Source of the DNA: CADEED01 sp020442965
Lineage (GTDB): Bacteria > Pseudomonadota > Gammaproteobacteria > Steroidobacterales > Steroidobacteraceae
DNA length: 64,000 nt
Reading direction: 5' to 3'
Assembly (NCBI GenBank): GCA_041395525.1
Contig: JAWLAH010000014.1
Location: 1-64,000 of the forward strand
Below the pieces are notes generated by a model. That model had not been told where the DNA came from. It saw only the letters and a program-made list of their open reading frames with translations, and ran no database searches. Positions 8,746-17,656 of the stretch are shown piece by piece; position 1 is the stretch's first letter, and each line of letters begins with the position of its first letter. The position numbers and the translations under genes were made by a program.

Positions 8746-10857
8746 ATGCCGCAGGATCCTGTAAGCCGCCGCGCCGCAGTGCGCAGCCACTGGGCAGCGA
8801 TCAGTGCGTTGGCTTCGCTGTTGTTCGCGGTTACGCCGCAACCCGCGATCGCCATCGATGCGATCGTGCTGGAAGTTGGCGAAGTAGAACACGGTGCAAT
8901 CAAGGCGTTAGATGCGGTTGCGCGGCTTGACCTTCCGAGCGACACCCACCCACAGGTCGCGATCTCCGTCGCAACTCTTGTGCTGCCCGAACCGATCGGG
9001 CGGTTGCGAACGGTCAAGCTGCGCTGCCGCCGTCCAATCATCGCCGAACCCCGATTTGCCTGTCGCGATGGTCGCATTGCGGCACGGGGTGGCCCGACCG
9101 GCGCCTTCGCGGCGCGAGTTCAAGGCGAATTTCGCTCCGATACGGGCGCCGCGTTTCTGCGTGGTGCGGGCCTGAAAATCGCCAGCGCAACGCTCGATTG
9201 GCGTGCACATCTGCGTGCTGGCAACTGGTCCATCGAAGGCAATGCTCGCGGTGCACACCTGATCGCGTTGCGTCAGTTCGCATCCAGATGGTATGCGCTG
9301 CCGAGCAACTTGACGGTCGACGGGGCCCTGTCGGCGAGCTTCACCGCGCGCGGTGGCGCTGCCTTGCAGCACGCAGAGGTCACGACTCGACTAGGTGACA
9401 TCAATTTCACTAACGACGAAGGCACGCTGGTCGGCGAAGCGCTGGCCGGTGAACTCACTGCACGCTATCAGCCAGGCGCGACCGGCGCAGCAGTGCACCT
9501 GCGACTGACCGGCAGCGGCGGTCAGACGCTCATCGGCCCCGTGCTGCTCAATCTACAAACGAATCCGCTCGATCTGCGGGTCGATGGCATCCTGGCGGAC
9601 AAGGTGTTGCGTATCTCGCAGCTCGATCTGTCCCAGCGTGACTTGTTGACCGCGCACGGCACCGGCAGCGTTGCGCTGTCCGGCGATGTGCCGCTGACTA
9701 CCGCTCACCTGACGATCGAGCAGTTGCAGTTTCCGGCGGCCTACACGAGCTTCCTGCAGATTGGGCTGGCCGCGACGGACTTTGGCGATCTGACGACCTC
9801 CGGCACGCTGAGTGGATCGGCAACCATCGTTGACAATGCGCCGCAGGCGCTCAGCCTGAAACTGACTGACGTCGACCTGATCGATCGCCGGGATCGCGTG
9901 AGAATGAACGACTTGCTGGGCACCATCGAGTGGCGCGACTCGGCGCTGGGCGAGGTGCCGGAATCAGCCTTGAGTTGGGCCAGTGGCGGTGCGTACGGAC
10001 TTTCCGGAGGCGCAGCACAAATTCAGTTCCGCGCCTTCGCTAACAACATTTCCCTGACACGCCCCGCTCGCTTGCCAGTCTTTGACGGTGCGGTCGCGAT
10101 CGACAGCTTCGCGCTCGGCAATATTGGCAGCGACAAGCTTGCGATCGATTTTGAGGCCGAGATCGAGCCAATCAGTATGCCGTTGATCTGTGCAGCGTTC
10201 GGCTGGCCCAGGTTTGCCGGAACACTGTCGGGGCGCATACCCGCCCTGACGTTCCGCGACAACGAACTGCGCGTGACCGGCGACGTCGAAGCCGCCGTTT
10301 TCGATGGCCAGGTCGTCGCCAGCAACCTGCGGCTGCAGGATCCTTTTGGACGCTGGCCGCACCTGTTCGCCGACGTGCGTGCGCGTGATCTAGACCTGGC
10401 CGCCGTCACGAACACGTTCGCCTTCGGCAGCATTACCGGAAAACTCGAGGCGGATGTGTTGCGACTCGAGTTGTTTGCCTGGTCACCCGTCGCATTCGAT
10501 GCACGGCTCGAGACACCATCGGGCGATCGCTCCAACAAGCGGATCAGTGCCAAGGCCGTCGGTAACCTCTCCAACATCGGCGGCGGCGGCGGTGGCGTGG
10601 TCGCCGCGCTGCAGTCCGGCTTCCTGCGATTCTTTGATGACTTCGGCTATCGCAAGCTCGGTATCAAGTGCCAACTGCGTGATGCGGTCTGCTTGATGTC
10701 AGGCATCGAACCGGCGCGCAGCGGTGGCTATTACATCGTCAAAGGTCGCGGTATCCCGCGCATCGACATCATCGGCAACGCCGGGCGGGTTGATTGGCCG
10801 CGACTCGTGTCACAGATCTCGGCCGGAATGGCCGCCGAGAACGTGGAAGTACGCTGA
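8746..10857 (+). CDS. ydbH: YdbH-like AsmA-superfamily intermembrane lipid-transport protein
   Basis: A 703-aa protein with an N-terminal hydrophobic segment (about 15-35, ending Ala-Ile-Ala) and a long beta-rich repeat body, as in the AsmA/TamB/YdbH bridge proteins that span the periplasm. Near the C-terminus is a Gly-rich stretch (GGGGGGVV) followed by SGFLRFFDDFGYRKLG and two cysteines (KCQL, VCLM), common to YdbH-type relatives. The next genes are a YnbE/YdbL-like lipoprotein and a small lipoprotein, matching the ydbH-ynbE-ydbL operon of Escherichia coli, which supports the assignment. ATG 8746 was chosen so that the hydrophobic segment is N-terminal. Confidence 0.7.
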   Translation: MPQDPVSRRAAVRSHWAAISALASLLFAVTPQPAIAIDAIVLEVGEVEHGAIKALDAVARLDLPSDTHPQVAISVATLVLPEPIGRLRTVKLRCRRPIIAEPRFACRDGRIAARGGPTGAFAARVQGEFRSDTGAAFLRGAGLKIASATLDWRAHLRAGNWSIEGNARGAHLIALRQFASRWYALPSNLTVDGALSASFTARGGAALQHAEVTTRLGDINFTNDEGTLVGEALAGELTARYQPGATGAAVHLRLTGSGGQTLIGPVLLNLQTNPLDLRVDGILADKVLRISQLDLSQRDLLTAHGTGSVALSGDVPLTTAHLTIEQLQFPAAYTSFLQIGLAATDFGDLTTSGTLSGSATIVDNAPQALSLKLTDVDLIDRRDRVRMNDLLGTIEWRDSALGEVPESALSWASGGAYGLSGGAAQIQFRAFANNISLTRPARLPVFDGAVAIDSFALGNIGSDKLAIDFEAEIEPISMPLICAAFGWPRFAGTLSGRIPALTFRDNELRVTGDVEAAVFDGQVVASNLRLQDPFGRWPHLFADVRARDLDLAAVTNTFAFGSITGKLEADVLRLELFAWSPVAFDARLETPSGDRSNKRISAKAVGNLSNIGGGGGGVVAALQSGFLRFFDDFGYRKLGIKCQLRDAVCLMSGIEPARSGGYYIVKGRGIPRIDIIGNAGRVDWPRLVSQISAGMAAENVEVR

Positions 10858-10996
10858 GCGCGCGAGTAGACTGCCACTCAAGAATCGTTCGGCAGGCTGG
10901 CATTCAGGCGATGTTCAGCGCCGCCTGTAACAATGTCAGCATGCATGACATGACTCGCGAACGTGAGTGACAGTCAGCCGTTCAAGGAGAAAGCAG

Positions 10997-11629
10997 ATGC
11001 GTCGGGTATTGCCGTTCAATTTAGCTCTGGCGAGCGCGTTTCTCGCCGCGTGTGTCACGATCAACGTGTATTTTCCCGCGGCCGCCGCCGAGAAGGCCGC
11101 CGACCGTGTGATCGAAAACGTCACCGGCGCGGACACCACTGCGAATCCCACGCCACCGCAGTCGTTTGCGCCACCGCGGCCACAACCAGCGAGCTTTGAC
11201 GAGCCCAATCTATTCGTTGCGGCATTGAGCGCGGTATTGAACGCAGTCGTACCGGCGGCGCATGCGCAAGCCGCACCGAACATCGACATCGATACGCCGC
11301 AATCAAATGCTATTCAGGCATCGATGAAATCGCGCTTCGAACAACTGCGTCCGTACTTTGTTAGCGGCGCGGTCGGCTTTACGAATAGCGGCCTGATCGA
11401 AGTGCGGGACGTCAGCGCCGTACCGCTGGCCGAACGCGCCACGGCCAAGCGCCTCGTCGCCGAGGACAACAATGACCGCAACGCGCTCTATGCCGAGATC
11501 GCGCGCGCCAACAATCATCCCGAATGGGAAGCCGACATCCGCAAAACCTTCGCACGCCGCTGGGTTGAGCGTGGCGCCCAACCGGGCTGGTATTACCAGG
11601 GGGCGGATGGAACATGGCAGCAAAAGTGA
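10997..11629 (+). CDS. DUF1318 lipoprotein: YnbE-like and YdbL-like parts in one chain
   Basis: A 210-aa lipoprotein. The lipobox Phe-Leu-Ala-Ala-Cys19 is followed at once by VTINVYFPAAAAEKAAD, the conserved patch of YnbE/DUF1318 lipoproteins. After an Ala/Pro linker, residues about 110-210 match YdbL, ending in the diagnostic pattern AQPGWYYQGADGTWQQK (E. coli YdbL ends AKPGEYVRGINGQWLKK). In E. coli these are two proteins; here they are one. Ribosome-binding site AAGGAGA 7 bases before ATG 10997. Expected partner of the YdbH-like protein upstream in anterograde phospholipid transport. Confidence 0.75.
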   Translation: MRRVLPFNLALASAFLAACVTINVYFPAAAAEKAADRVIENVTGADTTANPTPPQSFAPPRPQPASFDEPNLFVAALSAVLNAVVPAAHAQAAPNIDIDTPQSNAIQASMKSRFEQLRPYFVSGAVGFTNSGLIEVRDVSAVPLAERATAKRLVAEDNNDRNALYAEIARANNHPEWEADIRKTFARRWVERGAQPGWYYQGADGTWQQK

Positions 11630-11838
11630 TGGGTTTGGCATTGGTCGTCGGTGCCGTTGTTGGCCTCGGCGGCTGCGGGCTGGCTGAGACGACCGCCGGC
11701 GCGGCGTCGAATGCCGCTGCGGCTGCCGCGCAGACCAAACAAGCGCAGCAGCAACTCGAACAGGTGCGACAACAGGTCGATCAAGCGCAGCAGGCGGCCG
11801 CGGCCGCGCGTGCACAAGCTGAGGCGGCGAGTCAGTAG
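11614..11838 (+). CDS. Small Ala/Gln-rich lipoprotein with coiled coil
   Basis: A 74-aa lipoprotein whose start overlaps the end of the DUF1318 gene by 16 bases, so translation is likely coupled. Lipobox Gly-Leu-Gly-Gly-Cys21. The mature part is almost entirely Ala, Gln and Glu with heptad-like spacing (QQQLEQVRQQVDQAQQ), predicting a single coiled-coil helix resembling Lpp-type spacers. Function unknown; the context suggests a third member of the YdbH lipid-bridge operon. An alternative ATG five codons downstream would shorten the signal peptide and is less likely. Confidence 0.65.
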   Translation: MAAKVMGLALVVGAVVGLGGCGLAETTAGAASNAAAAAAQTKQAQQQLEQVRQQVDQAQQAAAAARAQAEAASQ

Positions 11839-11861
11839 CTGGCTGGCAGCACCTCGTGCGA

Positions 11862-12560
11862 TCAGTCGCGCGCCTTGTCGGACGGCTGGTCGCTGAGTGG
11901 CTCGATCAGTTCTGGTCCGTCGTTGCGCGGCGAGTTCACGCGTCGACTAACAGGATGGTACGCCAGTTTCGTGGTAACCGGCGTGCTCAAGAGCTCGCCT
12001 AACGAGTCGACCTTGGTGCCGGCGTCGAGCCAGGCGGCAAGCGCTGCTCCGGACAGTATCTGCGGCATCCGGTCGTGGACATTGGCCACGCTCGGTGTCG
12101 CTGCGGTCGTGATGATCGCGCAGGACTCGAGTACGCCCTCGGCGCCGGCGCGCTCACGCCAGCTCTCCCAGAGGCCGGCCATCGCAAACGGCTGGCGATC
12201 ACGCGCATGTATGAAGTACGGTTGTTTGCCACCGGCGACTGCCTGCCATTCGTAGTAGCCGTCGGCCAGAATCACGCAGCGACGTTGGCGGAACGCTGCC
12301 CGAAACGCCGGTTTCTCGGCGACAGTCTCGGCGCGCGCATTGATCATGCGACTACCGATCGATTTTTCTTTGGCCCAGAAAGGTATCAGCCCCCAGTAGA
12401 GCTGCGCGAGCTCGCGGGAGCCCGCATCATTCGTGCGCACGACCGGAACAAACTGCGTCGGGCAAATGTTGTAGCGCGGTTTGAATGGCGCCGCCATGGG
12501 CACGCCGAACAATTGCGTGATCGCTTGATGCGCCGAGAAGAACGCATAGCGCCCACACAT
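11862..12560 (-). CDS. yedK: SOS response-associated peptidase (YedK/HMCES family)
   Basis: A 232-aa SRAP-domain protein that covalently caps abasic sites in single-stranded DNA. Catalytic Cys2 directly follows the initiator Met (MCGRYA), and the other active-site elements are present: PRYNICPT, the Glu in GYYEW, and the His in NVHDRMP. Length and motifs are normal for the family. It begins immediately after the stop of the YadH-like permease and may be cotranscribed with yadGH, although no functional link is known. Confidence 0.92.
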   Translation of the reverse strand: MCGRYAFFSAHQAITQLFGVPMAAPFKPRYNICPTQFVPVVRTNDAGSRELAQLYWGLIPFWAKEKSIGSRMINARAETVAEKPAFRAAFRQRRCVILADGYYEWQAVAGGKQPYFIHARDRQPFAMAGLWESWRERAGAEGVLESCAIITTAATPSVANVHDRMPQILSGAALAAWLDAGTKVDSLGELLSTPVTTKLAYHPVSRRVNSPRNDGPELIEPLSDQPSDKARD

Positions 12561-13358
12561 CTATTCGCGCATTCCCGTGCCCCGGTTCAGGAGCCACACC
12601 GCAAAGGTGAACAGCGCGACCGCGGAGGCGGTCATGATCGCAAACGCGCGCACCACATCAACATCGGAAACGCCCAGGAACCCGTATCGGAACGCGTTCA
12701 CCATGTGCAGAATGGGGTTGGCGTACGAGATCGTCTGTGCCCAACCCGGCAACAGCGAAACCGAATAGAAGACGCCACCGAAGTACGTCAGCGGCGTCAG
12801 CACGAAGATGGGCACGATGTTCACCTGGTCGAAGTTCTTGGCGAACACGGCATTGATCAGTCCACCGAGGGCGAAAACCACCGCGGTCAGCACCACGGCA
12901 GCGATGATCGCCAGCACGTGGTACACCACCAGCTGCGTGAAAAACAGTGCGACCGCCGTAACCACTGCGCCCACCATCAGGCCACGTAGCGCGCCGGCCC
13001 CTACGTAACCTGCAACGATGACCCAATTGGGCAGCGGCGCGACCAGCATCTCCTCGATGTACTTGCCGAACTTGGCACTAAAGAATGACGAAACGACATT
13101 GGCATAACTGTTCGTAATCACCGCCATCATGATCAGACCCGGCGCGATGTACTGCATGTAATCGAAGCCATCCATCGGGCCGACCCGCTTGCCGATGAGA
13201 TTGCCGAAGATGATGAAGTAAAGCGTAGAGGTAATCGCCGACGGCACGATCGTCTGCGTCCAGATGCGCAGGATTCGGTTCACCTCACGAATGATGATGG
13301 TCTTGAACCCGACCCAGCGGGCGTCGCGAATCGCGGGCACGACGGCGGCAACGTTCAT
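12561..13358 (-). CDS. yadH: ABC-2 type transporter permease, YadH-like
   Basis: A 265-aa inner-membrane permease of the ABC-2 family with six predicted membrane helices. YadH-like landmarks are the N-terminal REVNRILRIWTQT and the central SSFFSAKFGKYIEEMLVAPLP loop. It overlaps the ATPase gene by four bases (ATGA at 13355-13358), so the two are translationally coupled and form one exporter. The substrate is unknown even in E. coli. Confidence 0.88.
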   Translation of the reverse strand: MNVAAVVPAIRDARWVGFKTIIIREVNRILRIWTQTIVPSAITSTLYFIIFGNLIGKRVGPMDGFDYMQYIAPGLIMMAVITNSYANVVSSFFSAKFGKYIEEMLVAPLPNWVIVAGYVGAGALRGLMVGAVVTAVALFFTQLVVYHVLAIIAAVVLTAVVFALGGLINAVFAKNFDQVNIVPIFVLTPLTYFGGVFYSVSLLPGWAQTISYANPILHMVNAFRYGFLGVSDVDVVRAFAIMTASAVALFTFAVWLLNRGTGMRE

Positions 13359-14314
13359 ATCTCGACGTGCGCGGGGTGTGCGCTCGTGACGGAACCAGCC
13401 GGCAACTTGCGCTCGACCAGCGACATGAACAGTTCTTCCAGCCGATTGACCTTGTTGCGCATCGACACTACATCGACCTCTTGGGCAGCGAGTCGCACAA
13501 ACAAATCGTTCAGCGTCTGACCTTTGTTGACCTGGACTTCGAGCGTGTGCTCGTCGACGCGCACGATGCCGAAACCCTCGAGCTGTGGTGCGGTGGTCAG
13601 GACCCCGCGGACGTTGAGCACGAACGTCTCGACGTTCAGCTTGCGCAGCAAGGTGGACATTCGATCGCGCTCGACAATCCTACCATCATTGATGATAGCG
13701 ATGTCGCGGCACAGAGACTCCGCTTCTTCGAGGTAGTGAGTTGTCAGAATAATCGTCGTACCACTGGCGTTGATGTCGCGCATGAACTGCCACATCGAGC
13801 GCCGGTTTTCGATGTCCACACCAGCGGTCGGCTCATCGAGTATCAGCAGCTGCGGCTCGTGCACCAGCGCACGCGCAATCATCAGTCTGCGCTTCATACC
13901 GCCGGAGAGCCCGCGTGCCTTCGACTGCTTTTTGTCGCCGAGCTGCAACAGCTCAAGATAACGATTTGCCCGTCGACGCGCCTCCGCACGGGCGATACCG
14001 TAAAACCCGGCCTGATTGACGAGTATTGTTTCGCAGGTCTCGAACATGTGGAAATTCACTTCCTGCGGCACGACACCGATACAGGACTTCGCGGCTTCCA
14101 GTTGTCGGTCGATGTCGTAGCCGAACACGGATACACGGCCCGACGTCTTGTTGACCAGCGAGGTAACAATGCCGATCAGCGTGGTCTTGCCGGCACCGTT
14201 CGGTCCCAGCAAAGCAAAGAAATCTCCTGCGGCGACATCCAGATCGACGCCTTGCAAGGCGCGGACGCCGTCAGGATAGGTTTTGACGAGTTCGCGAATC
14301 GATAGTGCGGGCAT
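13355..14314 (-). CDS. yadG: ABC transporter ATP-binding protein, YadG-like
   Basis: A 319-aa ATPase. Walker A GPNGAGKTT (37-45), ABC signature LSGGM, Walker B LLILDEP and the switch His in ILTTHYLEEAE are all present. A C-terminal extension of about 90 residues follows the nucleotide-binding domain, as usual for YadG/CcmA-type ABC-2 ATPases. ATG 14314 is chosen over one 33 bases upstream, since PALSIRELVKTYPDG begins the domain. Leader of an operon with the permease and probably yedK. Confidence 0.9.
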   Translation of the reverse strand: MPALSIRELVKTYPDGVRALQGVDLDVAAGDFFALLGPNGAGKTTLIGIVTSLVNKTSGRVSVFGYDIDRQLEAAKSCIGVVPQEVNFHMFETCETILVNQAGFYGIARAEARRRANRYLELLQLGDKKQSKARGLSGGMKRRLMIARALVHEPQLLILDEPTAGVDIENRRSMWQFMRDINASGTTIILTTHYLEEAESLCRDIAIINDGRIVERDRMSTLLRKLNVETFVLNVRGVLTTAPQLEGFGIVRVDEHTLEVQVNKGQTLNDLFVRLAAQEVDVVSMRNKVNRLEELFMSLVERKLPAGSVTSAHPAHVEI

Positions 14315-14365
14315 GCAATCGAGATTATCACAGGCCTCGCGGCGCACCGGAAGCGGAACGCGGTG

Positions 14366-15247
14366 CTAGCCGAGCGTGCGCCTCAGAGCGTCGATCTCCT
14401 CAGCCGCGTCGTGCATCACCGCCGTTGCCTGCTCGAGCGTGAGCTGCATGCGCTTGAAGATGCGAATCTTGTCGAACACGGAATCGAGTGCACCGGCTGC
14501 GTGTCCCAAACCGACGAGCAGATAGCTGGCGGTCATGACGTCGACCAGATCAGCGGGCCCTTCGTGCGAGCGCTCGAGGGTCTGATAGTTCAGTATCGAA
14601 TCGATGATCTCGTCGCCGATCTCCCAGGCCGTCAGGACTTTCGCGCCAAAAACCGGTTGCCATTCACGCACGATCGCGCGCCACTGCCGCGTGTCTCGCA
14701 GAACCCTAGGGTGCCGAATCCCTCGGGTCAAAATATACAGCTCCCCGACACCATGCAGCAGGCCGGCCAGGAATGCCTGATCAGGGCGCACGTTTGTGAA
14801 GCGCTGCGCGAGGACGTGTCCGGTTGCGGCCATCGACGCACTGCGCTCCCAGATCAACTTGAGCGCGGGGCGGATCTCCGCGAGCGATTCGGCCTCGACC
14901 AAGCGCTTCAGACCCGATGCAATTACAGCGCTACGCGTCAGATCGAAGCCGATACGAGTGATTGCCGCACGCAGATCGATCACACGTTTGCCAGCGGCGT
15001 TGCAAGCCGCCGAGTTTGCGATCTGCAGCACACGACCTGTCAGCACCGCATCGAAGCTCAATACCTTGATCACTTCATCCAGCGCCACCTCGGGCTCACC
15101 CAGTAGCGATTGCAGCCTACCGGCACTCTGCGGGAAGCACGGCAAGCCAACGTCGGGCGCGCTGCGATCGTCGCGTAGCAGCGCGGCGAGTGCCGCACTG
15201 TCCTGCGATACCACCTCGTCCGGCGCCGCTGCTGCCCTTACGTCCAT
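14366..15247 (-). CDS. HDOD domain protein (third of a tandem trio)
   Basis: A 293-aa HDOD protein, a catalytically inactive relative of HD phosphohydrolases used in signalling. The fold is visible as LLGEPEVALDEVIKVLSFDAVLTGRVLQIANSA (about 50-80), VIDLRAAITRIGF and FLAGLLHGVGELYIL. Its HD-like residues are degenerate. It is the most diverged of three co-directional HDOD genes (about 900 bases each), which look like tandem duplicates. ATG 15247, 19 bases after the preceding gene's stop, is preferred to an in-frame ATG at 15304 inside it. Probably transcribed from the sigma-28 promoter at 17074-17100. Confidence 0.8.
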   Translation of the reverse strand: MDVRAAAAPDEVVSQDSAALAALLRDDRSAPDVGLPCFPQSAGRLQSLLGEPEVALDEVIKVLSFDAVLTGRVLQIANSAACNAAGKRVIDLRAAITRIGFDLTRSAVIASGLKRLVEAESLAEIRPALKLIWERSASMAATGHVLAQRFTNVRPDQAFLAGLLHGVGELYILTRGIRHPRVLRDTRQWRAIVREWQPVFGAKVLTAWEIGDEIIDSILNYQTLERSHEGPADLVDVMTASYLLVGLGHAAGALDSVFDKIRIFKRMQLTLEQATAVMHDAAEEIDALRRTLG

Positions 15248-15266
15248 GCGAGACTCGCGCGCCGGG

Positions 15267-16154
15267 TCAGGATACGCCGAGCGTTGCTTGTAGAGCCGCG
15301 ACATCCGCAGCCGATTCGCTCAGTACCTGGGTGCACTGCTCGAGCTCCAGATGCATGCGCTTCATCGGCTTCAGGAGCGGCGCCGCGCATTGGGCGATGT
15401 CACTGTCACCGTTGAAGTTGGCCAGCAGGGAAGCAACCGCCAGAACGTCCGTCAACGTGATCGATCCGCGTTGCTCGCGATCCGGGTCCTCGTGCTCAGC
15501 AACCGCCGCAACGATCGTCTCCGGAAGACACCAGTTCTCGAGAATGGCCTTGGCAACGTTCGCATGCCACTCCCTAACGAGTGCCTGGTAAGCCAGTTGA
15601 TCGGTAAACAACTCGGGATGCCGGGTAGTGCGAGTCAGGATGTATAACCTGCCGACGCAACTCAGCAATCCTGCCAGGAGCGCTGCCTCGGCGTTCAAAC
15701 CGGTAAACCGCTTGGCGATCACGTGCGCGATCGACGCGATCACGACACTGCGGCGCCACAATCCGTCGAGCGGCTTTTCAAGTCCCTTGAAATCTTTGGC
15801 GAGTTTCAACTGCGCGACAGCGTAGCTGAGACCCGCTGATCGAACGATGTTGAAGCCGACTCGCGACACAGCGGTACGCAGATCGACGATTTTGGTACCC
15901 GTCGTGTTGAGCGCTGCCGAGTTGGCCAGTGTCATCAGGCGCGCCGCAAGCGCCGGCTCGCCACTGATCATTTTGGCGATCGTGGCATTGGCAATATTCT
16001 CGTCGGCGAGTGCGCGTTGCAAACGTGTGACTATCTCGGGGACCGACGGCAGCTCGATTTTTCCCTGCGAGAGCTCCGCCGCAAGGGTACGAACGAATCC
16101 GAACAACGCCGATTGTGGTGCGGCAGCCGCTGGGGCGTAATTTGACGCAGGCAT
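15267..16154 (-). CDS. HDOD domain protein (second of a tandem trio)
   Basis: A 295-aa HDOD protein, strongly similar in layout to its neighbours: ELPSVPEIVTRLQRAL near the N-terminus, EPALAARLMTLANSAALN, IVDLRTAVSRVGFNIVRS, and AALLAGLLSCVGRLYILT. No other domain is fused to it, so it is a stand-alone adaptor rather than part of a kinase or cyclase. The ATG at 16154 with GGAG 9 bases upstream is preferred over a TTG five codons earlier that overlaps the upstream gene. It follows the first HDOD gene by 4 bases. Confidence 0.85.
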   Translation of the reverse strand: MPASNYAPAAAAPQSALFGFVRTLAAELSQGKIELPSVPEIVTRLQRALADENIANATIAKMISGEPALAARLMTLANSAALNTTGTKIVDLRTAVSRVGFNIVRSAGLSYAVAQLKLAKDFKGLEKPLDGLWRRSVVIASIAHVIAKRFTGLNAEAALLAGLLSCVGRLYILTRTTRHPELFTDQLAYQALVREWHANVAKAILENWCLPETIVAAVAEHEDPDREQRGSITLTDVLAVASLLANFNGDSDIAQCAAPLLKPMKRMHLELEQCTQVLSESAADVAALQATLGVS

Positions 16155-16158
16155 TTCG

Positions 16159-17049
16159 CTAGTCTCCAAGAGCTCGGCGTAGAGAATCTATCTGCTCGGC
16201 CGATTCTTCCATGACGGCTGCGCATTGCACGGCATCGACCTTCAGTCGTTGTGCGTCGATCGAATCGTGCAATCCCAGTTCGAGCGAGATGGGGTCGCCG
16301 GGCAGAGTCTCGACCAGGCGTGCCAGTGCCAACACATCGGTAAGCGTGGGTGTCTCAGAGCGCTCACGATTTGGGTCTTCGTGGGCATGGACGGCGGCCA
16401 CGACATCCTCCGCCATTTCCCAGTTCTCGAGAACCGCGCGCGCGATGTTGGCGTGCCAACTATCCATCAGTCGATTGCGCGCCACCGGATCGGTCAGCAG
16501 CACCGGGAATCGTGGCGTCTTGCTCAGCACGTAGAGCTTGCCAACCCCCTGCAACAGACCAGCCAACATGGCCGCGTCGGGATTCAGCTCCGTGAAGCGT
16601 CGCGCTAGCACATAGGACACCGCGGCGATGCGCGTGCTCGATTCCCACAGTTCGGCGAATGGCGCGTCGAGGTCCTTGAAACTATCCGCGCGCCGCAACT
16701 GCGACATTGCGAATGCGATCGTTGCACTGCGTGCCATATTGAAGCCGATGCGTGCCATGGCCGCGCGCAGATCGATCACACGGCGGCCACCGGGATTGAG
16801 TGCTGCGGAATTTGCAAGTTGCAGGAGACGCGCGGCGAGCGCCGGTTCGGCACTCAGAATCTTCACGACCTGCTCAATCATGACGTCGTCGTTAGCGAGT
16901 GCCTTACGCACTCGCAGTGCAACTTCCGGGAAACTGGGTAACTCCATCTTGCCGGCCGACAGGTCCGCCGCGAGCTCTTGCACAAAGGCGAACTCGTCTT
17001 GCGATCCGCGCTCGGGGCTGGAATCGTTATGTAATGCACTCAACATCAT
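16159..17049 (-). CDS. HDOD domain protein (first of a tandem trio)
   Basis: A 296-aa stand-alone HDOD protein: MELPSFPEVALRVRKAL at about 35-51, EPALAARLLQLANSAALN, VIDLRAAMARIGFNMARS, AAMLAGLLQGVGKLYVLS. GAGGAG precedes ATG 17049. It heads a three-gene run behind a sigma-28-type promoter (17074-17100) that matches the flagellar late promoters of this window, tying the trio to the motility regulon. HDOD proteins have been linked to flagellar gene expression in Xanthomonas and Campylobacter, so a regulatory role in motility is plausible (inference). Confidence 0.87.
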   Translation of the reverse strand: MMLSALHNDSSPERGSQDEFAFVQELAADLSAGKMELPSFPEVALRVRKALANDDVMIEQVVKILSAEPALAARLLQLANSAALNPGGRRVIDLRAAMARIGFNMARSATIAFAMSQLRRADSFKDLDAPFAELWESSTRIAAVSYVLARRFTELNPDAAMLAGLLQGVGKLYVLSKTPRFPVLLTDPVARNRLMDSWHANIARAVLENWEMAEDVVAAVHAHEDPNRERSETPTLTDVLALARLVETLPGDPISLELGLHDSIDAQRLKVDAVQCAAVMEESAEQIDSLRRALGD

Positions 17050-17073
17050 CGGCTACTCCTCGACCTGTAGTGT

Positions 17074-17100
17074 CAATCGGCCGTGCCGACCGACCCTTGA
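17074..17100 (-). promoter_or_regulatory. Sigma-28 (FliA) promoter for the HDOD trio
   Basis: Minus strand reads TCAAGGGT, 11 bases, GCCGATTG; the consensus is TAAAGTTT-N11-GCCGATAA. The -35 core TCAAG is identical to the fliC, fliS and flgKL promoters found here. The predicted start, about 7 bases downstream, gives a leader of about 18 nt that contains the GAGGAG site of the first HDOD gene. Confidence 0.65.
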
Positions 17101-17128
17101 TGGCGACGAGTACGATGTGCGAAACGCG

Positions 17129-17578
17129 TCACAACGCGCCCTTGTTGGCTCCGTTCGAGGTGCCGTACACACTGCAAAGAAGTTCCGCTTCGGGGAGGCT
17201 CGTGCCACCGACGTCCATGACCTGTGCGACCGAGGCGCCGCTACGGGCGAGGCGGATGGCAGCGGCATGGCCTGCCGCGACACGCCGCTGTGTAGCACGC
17301 ATCAACGGTTCAGTCTGTGCGTCTCGCTGCACCGCCAGCGCGGTGAGCGCCGCACCCAGGGCGGCGATACGCTCTTGCATATCGGCAAGCTGCGGGCACA
17401 GGTTCTTCTGCTGCTCGAGCACCGTCTGACGCAGCATTACGGCGTCGTAGCGCTGATCTGCCAGCGACGCAATGAGTGCCAGCAGGGCAATCACCATCGC
17501 ACCGGCGCGCGCCAGCCACAGCAGTACATCCGCGGGAATCGCGGCGATCGACTCGAGGGTCATCTGCAATAGGTCCAT
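17129..17578 (-). CDS. DUF2802 protein of the flagellar/chemotaxis locus
   Basis: A 149-aa protein with one N-terminal membrane helix (about 18-41), a coiled-coil stretch (45-95) and a C-terminal DUF2802 motif (AIRLARSGASVAQVMDVGGTSLPEAELL). In Pseudomonas its homologue ends the fliA-che-motCD-cheW cluster. Here it stands directly after motD with the intervening ParA-like and cheW genes missing. GGAG lies 9 bases before ATG 17578. The function of the family is unknown. Confidence 0.75.
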   Translation of the reverse strand: MDLLQMTLESIAAIPADVLLWLARAGAMVIALLALIASLADQRYDAVMLRQTVLEQQKNLCPQLADMQERIAALGAALTALAVQRDAQTEPLMRATQRRVAAGHAAAIRLARSGASVAQVMDVGGTSLPEAELLCSVYGTSNGANKGAL

Positions 17579-17656
17579 GCACGCTCCACACTGTCGGAAA
17601 TCCGACGCACTCCAACACCTAACAGGAGGGGAGCAGGAATCGTGCCAGGATTCCGG

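Noticed and set aside
12075..12989. Open frame of 304 codons opposite yedK and yadH
   Set aside because: Spans two convincing genes on the opposite strand and has the His/Arg-rich look of an antisense frame.
13367..14305. Open frame of 312 codons opposite the YadG-like ATPase
   Set aside because: The ATPase with all motifs is on the minus strand; the antisense frame has no recognisable feature or start signals.
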